A stretch of 64,000 bases of DNA from Streptomyces sp. AP-93 (lineage in GTDB: Bacteria > Actinomycetota > Actinomycetes > Streptomycetales > Streptomycetaceae). The notes under the pieces were generated by a model. That model was given only the letters and a program-made list of their open reading frames with translations. It did no database searches and was not told the origin of the DNA. Within the stretch, counting starts at the first letter, position 1; each line of letters opens with the position of its first letter. The position numbers were made by a program, and so were the translations under genes. Where the stretch lies: the NCBI RefSeq assembly GCF_022808175.1, contig NZ_JALGBX010000011.1, forward strand, positions 212,056 to 276,055, given 5' to 3'. Shown piece after piece: positions 8,043-15,695 of the stretch.

Positions 8043-8255
8043 GTGGCGGACATCGAGAGCGCACGGACGACGTTCGGCAAGTTCGACGTGAACGGTGACG
8101 GCTTCGTGACGGCCGACGAGTTCCGTTCGGCGATGGCGGAGATGGGCGACCCGTTCGTCACCGGCCCGGTCGCGGAGGCCGTGATAGCCGCCAAGGACTC
8201 GAACGACGACGGCCTGCTGAGCTTCGACGAGTTCTGGGCCTCCCTGAACAAGTAA
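8043..8255 (+). CDS. Small EF-hand calcium-binding protein
   Basis: A 70-residue cytoplasmic protein with two canonical EF-hand loops, DVNGDGFVTADE and DSNDDGLLSFDE, each with acidic or polar ligands at positions 1, 3, 5 and 12. It resembles the short calmodulin-like Cab proteins of Streptomyces, proposed to buffer or sense calcium during development. I chose GTG 8043 because AAGGGG lies 8 bases before it; GTG 8034 is in frame but overlaps that site. It is monocistronic, ending at a hairpin shared with the convergent PadR gene. Confidence 0.88.
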   Translation: MADIESARTTFGKFDVNGDGFVTADEFRSAMAEMGDPFVTGPVAEAVIAAKDSNDDGLLSFDEFWASLNK

Positions 8256-8267
8256 GCCCCCGCGCCG

Positions 8268-8292
8268 CCCCCGGCCCCTGCCGGGCCGGGGG
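8268..8292. terminator. Bidirectional hairpin between EF-hand and PadR genes
   Basis: CCCCCGGCCC (8268-8277) pairs with GGGCCGGGGG (8283-8292) across a 5-base loop, between two convergent stop codons. Confidence 0.75.
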
Positions 8293-8298
8293 TGCGCG

Positions 8299-8853
8299 TC
8301 AGTTCTGCCGCGGCCCGTCGGTCATGCCCTCCACCTCGGCGAGGGCCTCCTCCAGCCAGCGCAGCCAGAAGGTCTCCAGCCCGGTTCCCGCGTGCAGCAC
8401 GACCCGCCGCAGCCGGTCCTCCCCGGAGTCCCGCCCGGCCGGGAAGTCCTTCTCCTCGATCCCCTCGTACACGGCCAACTGGGCCCGGTGCAGCTCCAGA
8501 TGCCGCCGCAGCTCCGCGGCCAGCCCCTGCGGCCCCACCACCGCGGCCGCCCGGATCCGCAGCAGCAGCGGATCCCGCACCGGCTTGGGATCCTGACTCT
8601 CCCGGACCCACCGCGCCAGCTCCCCGCTCCCGGCGGGCAGCACCTCGTACTCCTTCTTCTGCCCCCGCACGGGCCCCTCGCTGGGCAGCGCCCGGATCAG
8701 CCCGGCCTCCTCCAGCCGGCCGAGCTCGCGGTAGATCTGCTGGTGCGTCGCGGACCAGAAGTACCCGATCGACTTGTCGAACCGCCGGGTCAGTTCCAGC
8801 CCCGACGAGGGCTTCTCGAGCAGGGCGGTGAGGATGGCGTGCGGGAGCGACAT
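8299..8853 (-). CDS. PadR-family transcriptional regulator
   Basis: A 184-residue regulator. The N-terminal winged helix is typical (MSLPHAILTALLEKPSSGLEL...FWSATHQQIYRELGRLEEAGLI), and a helical C-terminal domain of the Vir family follows for dimerisation. PadR proteins usually repress a neighbouring efflux or detoxification gene and release DNA on ligand binding. Here the neighbours are cbiO on the same strand (51 bp upstream of its start) and a convergent EF-hand gene, so the target is unclear. It could be self-regulated. Confidence 0.9.
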   Translation of the reverse strand: MSLPHAILTALLEKPSSGLELTRRFDKSIGYFWSATHQQIYRELGRLEEAGLIRALPSEGPVRGQKKEYEVLPAGSGELARWVRESQDPKPVRDPLLLRIRAAAVVGPQGLAAELRRHLELHRAQLAVYEGIEEKDFPAGRDSGEDRLRRVVLHAGTGLETFWLRWLEEALAEVEGMTDGPRQN

Positions 8854-8904
8854 GCGGCCATCCTAGGTTTGCGGAGACCGGGGCCCGGCGTCCCGCCGCC
8901 CTGC

Positions 8905-9750
8905 CTACCCCCAAGCGGCCAGTGCCTCCGGGGTGCGTGGGCCCGGGGTGTGCGCGGACAGGTGGCCGTGGGCGCGGAGGAAGGCCGTCACCGCCGGGGA
9001 CCAGGCCGGGCGCAGGCCCGCCGAGGTGAGGAGGGACGGGTCCGAGAGGAGGGGCTCGGCCGGGCCGAAGCGGATGCCCGCCGGGGTCAGGACCGCCGCG
9101 TCGTCGGCCCAGCGGACCGCCAGGTCCACGTCGTGGGTGGCCATGACCACCGTCGTGCCGGAGGCGCGCAGTCCCGCGAGGACGTCGAGGAGCCGCTCCT
9201 GGCCGTCCGGGTCCAGGCCGGCCGTCGGCTCGTCCAGGATCAGCACCCGCGGAGCCATCGCCACCGCTCCCGCGATCGCCGCGCGCTTGCGCTGGCCGTA
9301 GGAGAGCAGGTGCGTGGGCCGGTCCCGGAGGTGGGTGATGTCCAGCGCGGCGAGGGCCGAGTCCACGCGGGCGCGGACCTCCGGAGCGGGGAGCCCCAGG
9401 TTCATCGGGCCGAAGGACACGTCCTGTTCGACCGAGGCCGCGAACAGCTGGTCGTCGGGGTCCTGCACCACCAGCTGGACGGACGTGCGCAGCCGGGTCA
9501 GGCCGGCCCGGTCGTACGAGACCTCCGTGCCGTCCAGCCGCAGCGATCCCGCGCCGGGCCGCAGGCCGCCGCTCAGCAGCCGCATCAGCGTGGTCTTGCC
9601 GCTGCCGTTGCGGCCCAGCAGGGCCAGCGCCCGGCCCGGCGCGATGGCGAAGTCGACGCCGGTCAGGACCGCCGGGCCGTCCTCGTAGGCGTAGCCCGCG
9701 CCGGACAGTTCCACCACCGGGTTCAGCGACGGGTTCAGCGACGGGTTCAC
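8905..9750 (-). CDS. cbiO: Cobalt ECF transporter ATP-binding subunit CbiO
   Basis: A 281-residue ABC ATPase with Walker A GRNGSGKTT, Q-loop VVQDPDDQLF, signature LSYGQRKRAAIAG, Walker B VLILDEPTAGLD and H-loop MATHD. The signature LSYGQ and DPDDQLF are typical of ECF-type CbiO/EcfA. It powers cobalt uptake with CbiM, CbiN and CbiQ at the membrane. GTG 9750 overlaps the cbiQ TGA (GTGA), so the subunits are translationally coupled. The N-terminus repeats NPSLNPSLNP. The frame is open further upstream, but that region is cbiQ in another frame. Confidence 0.95.
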   Translation of the reverse strand: MNPSLNPSLNPVVELSGAGYAYEDGPAVLTGVDFAIAPGRALALLGRNGSGKTTLMRLLSGGLRPGAGSLRLDGTEVSYDRAGLTRLRTSVQLVVQDPDDQLFAASVEQDVSFGPMNLGLPAPEVRARVDSALAALDITHLRDRPTHLLSYGQRKRAAIAGAVAMAPRVLILDEPTAGLDPDGQERLLDVLAGLRASGTTVVMATHDVDLAVRWADDAAVLTPAGIRFGPAEPLLSDPSLLTSAGLRPAWSPAVTAFLRAHGHLSAHTPGPRTPEALAAWG

Positions 9751-10496
9751 AGGAGGAGCCCCTTCAGGGTGAGGGTCAGGGTGATCAGGGCCGCCAGCAG
9801 CCCGGCGGTGGCCGTCAGGAAGCGCCACGACAGGGTCGCCTGCGGTACGAGGACCCGCAGCGCGCCGTCGTAGCCGCGTCCGGCCAGCCCCGCCTGGAGC
9901 CTGGCCGCACGGTCGAAGGCCCGTACGAAGGAGGTCGCGGCGAGCCCGGCCAGGGAGCGCCACACCGCCGCCCGGCCGGTGTGCCCGAGCCGGGCCGCCT
10001 GGGCCCGGCGGACCTGGGCCATGGAGTCGAGCAGCAGGAAGCCGATCCGGTACATGACCAGGGCCACGTCCACCACCGGGGCCGGCACCCCGGCCCGGAC
10101 CAGCCGGGGCAGTACGTCGGAGACCGGGGTGGTGAAGGCGAACAGCAGCAGCCCGAGCGAGGCCGCCGAGGTGCGCAGCAGCAGTTCGGCGGCGAGCCGG
10201 GGACCGTCGGGGGCCAGGGACACCGGCCCCGCCGGGCCGCCGACGGCCAACAGCAGCGGCAGCGCCCCGGTGAAGCAGAAGCCGAGCGGGATCCGGAAGG
10301 CCCGCCAGAGCTGCCGCCCCGCCACCCCCGCCGGGCCGAGCAGCACGGCGAGGGTGGCGGCCGCCACCAGCGGCCCGCCCGGCCACGGCGGCAGGCACAC
10401 GGCGGTGACCGTCAGCCCGATCCCGAGCAGGGCCTTCTCCAGCGGGTGCCGGCCGCGCCAGCGACTGCTGTGCGCGGCCACGTCGATCGGCAGCAC
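9747..10496 (-). CDS. cbiQ: Cobalt ECF transporter transmembrane subunit CbiQ
   Basis: A 249-residue integral membrane protein with about five hydrophobic helices and the coupling segment typical of EcfT/CbiQ (ARLGHTGRAAVWRSLAGL and RAARLQAGLAGRGYDG, containing the two Ala-Arg-Gly-type motifs). It links the CbiO ATPase to the CbiM substrate-binding unit. The start is 3 bp downstream of the cbiN stop, and its end overlaps cbiO. A single operon under the upstream cobalamin riboswitch is expected. Confidence 0.92.
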   Translation of the reverse strand: MLPIDVAAHSSRWRGRHPLEKALLGIGLTVTAVCLPPWPGGPLVAAATLAVLLGPAGVAGRQLWRAFRIPLGFCFTGALPLLLAVGGPAGPVSLAPDGPRLAAELLLRTSAASLGLLLFAFTTPVSDVLPRLVRAGVPAPVVDVALVMYRIGFLLLDSMAQVRRAQAARLGHTGRAAVWRSLAGLAATSFVRAFDRAARLQAGLAGRGYDGALRVLVPQATLSWRFLTATAGLLAALITLTLTLKGLLL

Positions 10497-10499
10497 CGC

Positions 10500-10838
10500 C
10501 TACGCCTCCGGGGCGGTGGCGGCAGCGGCAGCGGCGGCTCCTTGGCGGCGGCCCTTGCGGACGCCGAAGTAGTACGCGAGCACGCCCGCGCCCAGTGCCG
10601 CCTGCAAGGCGAACAGCGCGGACTCGATCTCGCCGGACGGGGGCTCGTACAGAGGGGAGAACCAGGGCTCGTAATCCGGCTTCAGCTCGGTGATCGCCGC
10701 CTCCGCCTGCGCGTCGGCGCCGGCGAAGGGCTCCTCCTTGCCCTCGCCGAGCCCCAGGGCGAGCGGCAGGACGGCCAGCGCCGCCACCAGGAGCAGCAGC
10801 AGGGTGTTGATCTTCGCGTTCTTGGACATCCCGCTCAT
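10500..10838 (-). CDS. cbiN: Cobalt transport accessory protein CbiN
   Basis: A 112-residue protein with an N-terminal transmembrane helix (INTLLLLLVAALAVLPLAL), an extracytoplasmic loop containing the conserved FAGADAQAE...YEPWF region, and a second helix near the C-terminus. CbiN is needed for cobalt loading by CbiM. ATG 10838 overlaps the cbiM stop (ATGA). The poly-Ala tail is longer than usual. Confidence 0.93.
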   Translation of the reverse strand: MSGMSKNAKINTLLLLLVAALAVLPLALGLGEGKEEPFAGADAQAEAAITELKPDYEPWFSPLYEPPSGEIESALFALQAALGAGVLAYYFGVRKGRRQGAAAAAAATAPEA

Positions 10839-11533
10839 CAGGCCGCCGCCTTCTCTTCGGTACGGGCGGAGGTCAGCTTCGCGACGCCCAGCCGGACCAG
10901 GTCCGACTTGCTCGACGCCATCAGCAGCCGCATCACCAGGACGGTCAGCAGTCCCTCGCTCACCGCCAGCGGTATCTGGGTGACCGCGAAGATCCCCCCG
11001 AACTTCGCGAGCGAACCCGGGAATCCGGAGGCCGGGTCCGGGAAGGCCATGGCGAGCTGCAGGCTGGTGACGCAGTAGGTGACCAGGTCGGCGAAGAAGG
11101 CGCCGAAGAAGACCGTCACCATCAGCGGAAGACCGAACTTCCGCAGCAGCCGGTAGACGGCGTAGCCCGCCCACGGGCCGGCGATGGCCATCGAGAAGAC
11201 GTTGGCGCCGAGGGTGGTGAGCCCGCCGTGCGCCAGCAGCAGGGCCTGGAACAGCAGGGTGATCGTGCCGAGCACCGCCATGATCGGCGGCCGGAACAGG
11301 ATCGCCCCGAGCCCGGTGCCCGTGGGGTGCGAGCAACTGCCCGTCACGGAGGGGATCTTCAGGGCGGACAGAACGAAAGTGAACGCTCCGGAGGCACCGA
11401 GCAGCAGCGTGCTCTCCGGATGGGCCTTCACCTCGCGGGTGAGCGAGCGGACGCCGTGGACGACGAAGGGGGCGGACGCGGCGCCCCAGGCGACCGCGTG
11501 CAAAGGGGGCAGGAACCCCTCGGCTATATGCAT
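10838..11533 (-). CDS. cbiM: Cobalt-specific substrate-binding membrane protein CbiM
   Basis: A 231-residue membrane protein that begins MHIAEGFLPP. The N-terminal Met-His is the family's cobalt-binding N-terminus, so ATG 11533 is firmly the start, although the frame runs open through the riboswitch to 11740. SCSHPTGTGLG and the HGG segment give further conserved cobalt-ligand positions. Six to seven hydrophobic helices are evident. It is the first gene of cbiM-N-Q-O, and control is expected from the cobalamin riboswitch immediately upstream. Confidence 0.95.
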   Translation of the reverse strand: MHIAEGFLPPLHAVAWGAASAPFVVHGVRSLTREVKAHPESTLLLGASGAFTFVLSALKIPSVTGSCSHPTGTGLGAILFRPPIMAVLGTITLLFQALLLAHGGLTTLGANVFSMAIAGPWAGYAVYRLLRKFGLPLMVTVFFGAFFADLVTYCVTSLQLAMAFPDPASGFPGSLAKFGGIFAVTQIPLAVSEGLLTVLVMRLLMASSKSDLVRLGVAKLTSARTEEKAAA

Positions 11534-11554
11534 GAGTAGGGAGACCTCTCCAGC

Positions 11555-11750
11555 ACCTCGTGGATGGACAACGCGCCCCGGCCGGTCTCCTGGCTCACGG
11601 GTTGACGTCCATGCTCCGCCTTCCCGGGCAGCGCGGAACCTCCCGCGCAGCCCAGTGGCTTTCCCGCAGGAGTGGAGCCGGACTTCCCGATCACAGTGGC
11701 GAGGGCCGCACCGGTTTCCCACCGGTTTCCCGAACACCAAGGCCCGATGA
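11555..11750 (-). promoter_or_regulatory. Cobalamin riboswitch controlling cbiMNQO
   Basis: On the minus strand the leader shows GCCTTGGTG near its 5' end, GGGAAACCGGTG, CGCCACTG, and the B12 box AGCCAGGAGACCGGCC (complement of 11580-11595), in the order expected for an AdoCbl class riboswitch. The cbiM start is about 20 bases beyond its 3' edge. By family knowledge, bound cobalamin shuts down expression of cobalt uptake. The element GGGAAACCGGT occurs twice in tandem near the receptor region. Confidence 0.93.
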
Positions 11751-11756
11751 CCCTAG

Positions 11757-12073
11757 TCGGCCGCACGGACCGGTAACAACCCGCCCCAATCGCGCCGGGT
11801 GGTGACCGGATTCCGCTTGTGCGTCACGCCGCGTGTCCGCACCGCTGCTGCCTGCCTCAATGGCCCCGGGTGGAAACGGAGTTCCGCGGATCCACGACCA
11901 CCGGAGCCCGGCTGTTCCGTGTCGCTGCGCCCTTCCGCGCGTACGGTCCGGCGGGGGCGGGCACGGGGGCGGGCACCGGCACCCCCGGCCGCAAGGGCCT
12001 CATCGCCCGCGCCGGTCGCCCGGACGGCTGCGGCCCGGTGGCGGCAGCGCCGGGTCCCGGTGAGGCTGGTCGG
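11757..12073. other. Intergenic region between cobalamin riboswitch and flavodoxin-like gene
   Basis: No convincing coding sequence. Frames open here on the + strand are GC-driven extensions of the downstream gene. It should contain the promoters for the divergent cbi operon and the flavodoxin-like gene, but no boxes stand out. Confidence 0.35.
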
Positions 12074-12514
12074 GTGGCTACCGACACCGCGCAGGCCTTC
12101 GACTACTCCGACCTCACCGCCGTCTACGTCAACTGCACGCTCAAGCGATCGCCCGAGCCCAGCAACACCGAGGGCCTGATCGACAAGAGCCGCGCGGTGA
12201 TGGAGGCGGCCGGGGCCCGGACCTCGCTCATCCGGGCCGTCGACCACGACATCGCCACCGGTGTCTGGCCCGACATGACCGACCACGGCTGGGAGAGCGA
12301 TCAGTGGCCGGTGCTCTACAGCCAGATCATGGGCGCCGACATCCTCGTGCTGTGCGGCCCGATCTGGCTCGGAGACAACAGCTCGGTGATGAAGCAGGTC
12401 ATCGAGCGGCTCTACGCCTGCTCCTCGATCCTGAACAGGCAGGGCCAGTACGCCTATTACGGACGCGTTGGCGGGAAGGTGGCTCCTGGAAACCGGAGTT
12501 GCGTAGCGAAATGA
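12074..12514 (+). pseudogene. Flavodoxin/NADPH-dependent FMN reductase-like gene, 3' truncated
   Basis: The first 135 or so residues follow the flavodoxin-fold FMN reductase family: YVNCTLKRSPEPSNTEGL (phosphate-binding loop region), GADILVLCGPIWLGDNSSVMK and ERLYACSSILNRQGQYAYYGRVGGKV. The family then continues with an AG-rich strand and a C-terminal half, but here the frame changes to unrelated APGNRSCVAK and stops. The break at about 12480 coincides with the start of an IS605-end-like segment. GTG 12074 is the likely start. The remaining product would lack the back half of the fold, so it is probably not functional. Confidence 0.75.
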
Positions 12515-12615
12515 TATGCTGTACGCCTGTTTCGGCAGCGGTCAGGGCTTGGCCGTCATGACGGATCTTGATCCCGAGTGAGAAGCCCTCTCGTTTCATG
12601 AGGGGGAGGAGTCAC
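12480..12615 (+). mobile_element. Possible solitary IS200/IS605-type right end (RNA scaffold-like)
   Basis: From the point where the flavodoxin-like gene breaks, the sequence becomes AT-richer and structured. It includes CTCC...GGAG (12481-12496) and, at its 3' end, CCCTC (12586-12590) with GAGGG (12600-12604), then GGAGGAGTCAC. That last hairpin plus GTCAC resembles the right ends and omega-RNA 3' ends of IS605-type TnpB elements. No transposase or TnpB frame accompanies it. The assignment rests on resemblance from memory and needs a search. Confidence 0.45.
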
Positions 12616-12810
12616 GAACATCCTCTACGGCCTTCGTGTTGTGGAATCGGATGCGCCTGACCTGTCTGCTCAAGCGGGCGGGATATCAGCACGCGGCAGT
12701 CAGTGCTCCCTCTGGGGGTAATGGCTGCCGTTTCGACTTTCGCGGTACCGGCGACCCCTGGGCCGTGACGGCACCGGCACCTCGGCCAGCGCCGCCTCCC
12801 GTCGGCGTGT
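12616..12810. other. Non-coding stretch after the truncated flavodoxin-like gene
   Basis: I find no supported gene and no continuation of the flavodoxin-like protein in any frame, so the 3' part was deleted rather than simply interrupted. Confidence 0.4.
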
Positions 12811-13338
12811 TCAGCAGACGTTCGGGTGCGCGATGTCCAGGACGAATCGCTCCGGGGAGTGCAGCTTGAACGAGGTGTAGGCGGGCTTGGTGTTGAAGGC
12901 GGCGCCGAAGGTGACGTACCCCTCGTAGTCGCCGGTCAGGGCGAGGCCCTTCAGCTTGGGCAGGTAGATCTTGAGGAGCTTGGGCCCGCGGTAGACGTTG
13001 CGGCCCGCGTCGTCGTGTCCGGCGGCGGGGTTCAGGCGGATCTCCAGGAAGTACCGCCCGGCCAGCGGGACGGGCTTGCCGGACCCGTCGTAGACCAGCG
13101 ACGGGACGCGGGTGACGGTGACCGCGGGTACGTATCCCTGCAGGTCGATGACCACGCGGTCGTACGTGCAGTGCCCGCCCCAGCGGGCATTGACGACGAG
13201 CGGGGTGGCGGTGGCGGCTGTGGTGGTGGTGGCGGCGGTCGTGGCTGCGGCGGAGGCCGGTGCGGCGAAGGCGAGCATGGCGGTGAGCAGTGCGCCCAAC
13301 CCCAGTGCGGTGGCCTGCCGGCGGCGTGGACGGTTCAT
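12811..13338 (-). CDS. Secreted AMIN-like domain protein
   Basis: A 175-residue secreted protein. The signal peptide is clear (RRRQATALGLGALLTAMLAFAAPASA), followed by a Thr/Ala-rich spacer. The remainder, with ARWGGHCTYDRVVIDLQG, YFLEIRLNPA and the C-terminal RFVLDIAHPNVC, matches the AMIN-like beta domain of actinobacterial exported proteins, thought to bind cell-wall polymer. Two Cys (HCTYD and the terminal residue) may form a disulfide. ATG 13338 fits the signal peptide; the frame is open 13 codons upstream. Confidence 0.8.
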   Translation of the reverse strand: MNRPRRRQATALGLGALLTAMLAFAAPASAAATTAATTTTAATATPLVVNARWGGHCTYDRVVIDLQGYVPAVTVTRVPSLVYDGSGKPVPLAGRYFLEIRLNPAAGHDDAGRNVYRGPKLLKIYLPKLKGLALTGDYEGYVTFGAAFNTKPAYTSFKLHSPERFVLDIAHPNVC

Positions 13339-13462
13339 GGCGTCCCCTCGATTCCGAGAGACGGGGAACGGTGTCACCCGTGAAGACGCGCCCGGTACGG
13401 TCGTGGTTGCACCGGGTTCACATGGTTCACCGGGTTCATCCGCTTGATCGTCTTCGCCCGGT

Positions 13463-13870
13463 TCAGCTGGGCAGGAAGGCGCTCAGCTCGGCGTCGAGGT
13501 CGTAGTGCCGGTGTTCCTGGCCGCGCGGCACCAGCTCCGTCATCCGGCGGCACAGCTCCCGTACGTCCTTGGCCCGGGCGGACACCACGCACGACTGCTC
13601 GCCGTTGCTGAAGGCGAGGAAGATCCGGGGCTCGGTGCCCTTCCAGCGCGGCCACACCTGTATGTCGCCCTCGCCGGTGGCGCAGATCTGGCCGTCGAGC
13701 AGCAGTTCCCGGGAGAAGACCCAGTGCGCGAGGTGCATCCCGGCACCCTCGAAGTCGAGGGAGATCTCGTAGGGCCGCTCGGTGCGGTACACGAAGACGC
13801 CCCGCACCGGGACGGGCGCGGGCGTGGCCTCGAGCCGGAGCGCGAGGACGCGGTGTTCGGTGCCGGTCAT
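13463..13870 (-). CDS. SsgA-like sporulation/cell division protein (SALP)
   Basis: A 135-residue protein with the SsgA family core: FVYRTERPYEISLDF, HWVFSRELLLDG, GDIQVWPRW and GTEHRHYDLD-like ending (GQEHRHYDLDAELSAFLPS). Family members occur only in morphologically complex actinomycetes and guide septum placement, spore wall formation or autolysis. GAGAGAGG lies 7 bases before ATG 13870. Which of the paralogues (SsgA to SsgG or other) this is cannot be settled by reading. Confidence 0.92.
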   Translation of the reverse strand: MTGTEHRVLALRLEATPAPVPVRGVFVYRTERPYEISLDFEGAGMHLAHWVFSRELLLDGQICATGEGDIQVWPRWKGTEPRIFLAFSNGEQSCVVSARAKDVRELCRRMTELVPRGQEHRHYDLDAELSAFLPS

Positions 13871-14010
13871 GCGGGCGCCTCTCTCTCGGGGTGGGTCTCG
13901 CCGGCGCACGCGCGACATGCCCACTCGGGCAAGCTAGCCCACCCCCGGGCCGCCTTTCCGCCGCCAAAGGTCCCGTCCGGCCGGGCCACTCGGCCCGACT
14001 TCGCCCGATG

Positions 14011-14050
14011 CGCCGAGCCCCGCCCTCCGGGGGGAGGGCGGGGCTCGGCG
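14011..14050. terminator. Perfect 18-bp hairpin downstream of the small secreted protein gene
   Basis: CGCCGAGCCCCGCCCTCC (14011-14028) pairs with 14033-14050 across a 4-base loop. It lies 35 bp beyond the stop of the minus-strand gene at 14086. Confidence 0.85.
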
Positions 14051-14085
14051 GACGTGCGTGACCGGGGCGGGGGCCCCGGCCGGAA

Positions 14086-14400
14086 CTACGGAAGCGGATT
14101 GAAGATGAAGGACTCGTGCGAGTTGGACTGGCCGATCGCGGTGAAGCCGGAACCGTTGGACTGGGCTCCGTTGTTCTGGTTCGAGGCGCCGAAGCCCGAG
14201 GCGACCTGCTGGGCGGTGGAGGAGTTCCCGAGGTTGCTGCCGCCGACCCCGCTGCCGAGGATGTCGGCGAGGGCCGCGTTCGACGCGGTCCCGGCCGCAC
14301 CGGCCCCGTTGTCGGCCTGCGCGACGCCCGAGAGGAGCGCGAAGGCGAGGGGGAGCGATGCGGCGGCCGCCATCACGCGGATGCTGCGGGTGCTTGCCAT
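14086..14400 (-). CDS. Small secreted Gly/Asn/Ser-rich protein of unknown function
   Basis: A 104-residue protein with a good signal peptide ending GVAQA before DNGAG. The mature part of about 75 residues is rich in Gly, Asn, Ser and Gln, has no Cys and contains short repeats such as GFGASNQNNGAQSNGSGF. I do not recognise it. Its composition resembles small streptomycete surface or aggregation-prone proteins, but it has neither the chaplin pattern nor an obvious rodlin one. It has its own strong terminator and a long AT-rich leader (14401-14620). Confidence 0.7.
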   Translation of the reverse strand: MASTRSIRVMAAAASLPLAFALLSGVAQADNGAGAAGTASNAALADILGSGVGGSNLGNSSTAQQVASGFGASNQNNGAQSNGSGFTAIGQSNSHESFIFNPLP

Positions 14401-14620
14401 GTTTCAAGTCCTCCAGTTAAGCAAAACGGCTGTGGTCCAAGACGGTTGGCCGACCGCCGGGGGTGTGGACGCGACGTCGTGCCCCCACCCTTGCGTAGGT
14501 GATCATCAAGAAACCAGCCCAGAGTGCCTTGTTCCCCCTCAAGCGTGATCAACTCCCCGCCAAACCTCACATCCCACCCAATCTCGAACGAAGTTACTGG
14601 CGTAACCCTCCCACCCGCCC

Positions 14621-14666
14621 CTACGGAGGCGGCCGCCCCTCCCGGGTGGGAGGAGCGGCCGCCGTA
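14621..14666. terminator. Long hairpin beyond the ricin lectin remnant
   Basis: GGCGGCCGC (about 14628-14636) with CCTCCC pairs with GGGAGG and GCGGCCGCC (14648-14663) around a 4-base loop. It lies 29 bp beyond the minus-strand stop at 14695. Confidence 0.75.
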
Positions 14667-14694
14667 GTGCCGTGCTGCTGGTGTTGCGGGTGGG

Positions 14695-15028
14695 TCAGGG
14701 TGCCGCGTCGAGAGTCGGCAGGGGCAGCGGCGCGGTGGCCAGCGTGGGGATGGCCCAGCGCTGACCGTCACCGCCGTTGCAGTCCCACAGGAAGAGCTGG
14801 ATGCCCGGTGTGGTGTTCATGTGGGACAGGTCGATGCACCGGCCGGAGACCGGGTTGTAGAGGGAGCCGTTCGCGCGGGTGAGGAACTTCTGGTTCGGTC
14901 CGCCGTTACAGGTCCACGTCTCGATCAGGGTGCCGTTGGCCGTGCCCGCCCCGGTGGCGTCGAGGCACATGCCCTGGACGCGGATGGTTCCGTCGCTCCG
15001 GACGTCGAAGATCTGGTTCTCGCCGTAG
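14695..15028 (-). pseudogene. Ricin-type beta-trefoil lectin, C-terminal fragment
   Basis: The minus-strand frame encodes about 110 residues of a RICIN domain: QGMCLDATGAGTANGT, TWTCNGGPNQKF, SGRCIDLSHMNTTPG and LFLWDCNGGDGQRW, i.e. repeated CLD...QxW subdomains. It is the carbohydrate-binding tail of a secreted hydrolase-type protein. Upstream the homology stops at about 15028, inside GYGENQIFDV, and no signal peptide or catalytic domain precedes it; on the other strand the tail of a different gene begins there. ATG 14970 is internal to the domain, so this is a truncated gene. Confidence 0.75.
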
Positions 15029-15029
15029 C

Positions 15030-15185
15030 CAGGCTCTGAAGCTCGCGAGGGAGGCTGCCGCGGGCAAGGGCGGAATGATGGCCACCCAGTGGGAGCTCAT
15101 CCAGATCGCCGACGCGGGGCTGATGGACAAGGTCGACTTCTACCGCTGGAACAGGCGCTTGGGCTCGTACGGGAAGGTGAAGTGA
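15030..15185 (+). pseudogene. 3' fragment of an unidentified gene (possible toxin tail)
   Basis: Frame 15030-15185 encodes about 51 residues beginning QALKLAREAAAGKGGM and ending RRLGSYGKVK, with coding-like GC bias, but no start codon or upstream domain. It begins exactly where the opposite-strand ricin fragment is cut. Its stop overlaps the start of the next gene (TGATG). A short C-terminal fragment coupled to a small acidic protein fits a polymorphic toxin and its immunity gene, but I do not recognise the fold. Confidence 0.45.
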
Positions 15186-15658
15186 TGGCAGTTCCCTCGA
15201 CAATGGGATTCTTCGACGACCGAAGCTTCAGCCTGATCGATTACCGACACAGTCACACGCAGGTGATCCTGCGCGGATTCCCGCCGTTCGACGACGCTGT
15301 GGTGGAGAGCGGCGAAGGCGAGGTGCTCGACCTGCAATTCGTCGGCGTCGAGCGGATCTCCTGCGGGAAGGACATCGGTCCTCTTCATCTCCGGGCCGCG
15401 GACGCCGCGGAGCGTGCCACCTTGGAATCCCGCATCGGACCGATCGGGGACGCGTGGGTCTTCCTGCTCGAACCGGATTCGATCGAGAGTTACATCATCG
15501 CGGGGCGTGTCGCGTGGGCCGAGTTCGTGATTCCGATCCCGTTCACGCTGCGCAGCCCCATCGACCCCGACAACCGGGAGGAGGCGGACACGTACCAGCC
15601 GGTTGGCGGCGTCGTGCATGAGACCCGCGCGTACTGGCCCTCCGGCTCTGGTTCGTGA
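15185..15658 (+). CDS. Hypothetical acidic protein, candidate immunity protein
   Basis: A 157-residue cytoplasmic protein starting MAVPSTMGFFDDRSF; ATG 15185 overlaps the upstream stop (TGATG) with GGGAAGG upstream. It is acidic and beta-rich in appearance (LIDYRHSHTQVILRGF, GEGEVLDLQFVGVERISC) with no signal or membrane segment. I do not recognise the family. Its size, charge and coupling to a broken C-terminal fragment suggest an immunity protein left behind after loss of its toxin. This is inference from context only. Confidence 0.6.
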   Translation: MAVPSTMGFFDDRSFSLIDYRHSHTQVILRGFPPFDDAVVESGEGEVLDLQFVGVERISCGKDIGPLHLRAADAAERATLESRIGPIGDAWVFLLEPDSIESYIIAGRVAWAEFVIPIPFTLRSPIDPDNREEADTYQPVGGVVHETRAYWPSGSGS

Positions 15659-15695
15659 GGCCTAGGGCGTCGATGACGCCGTAACACGCGCAAAC

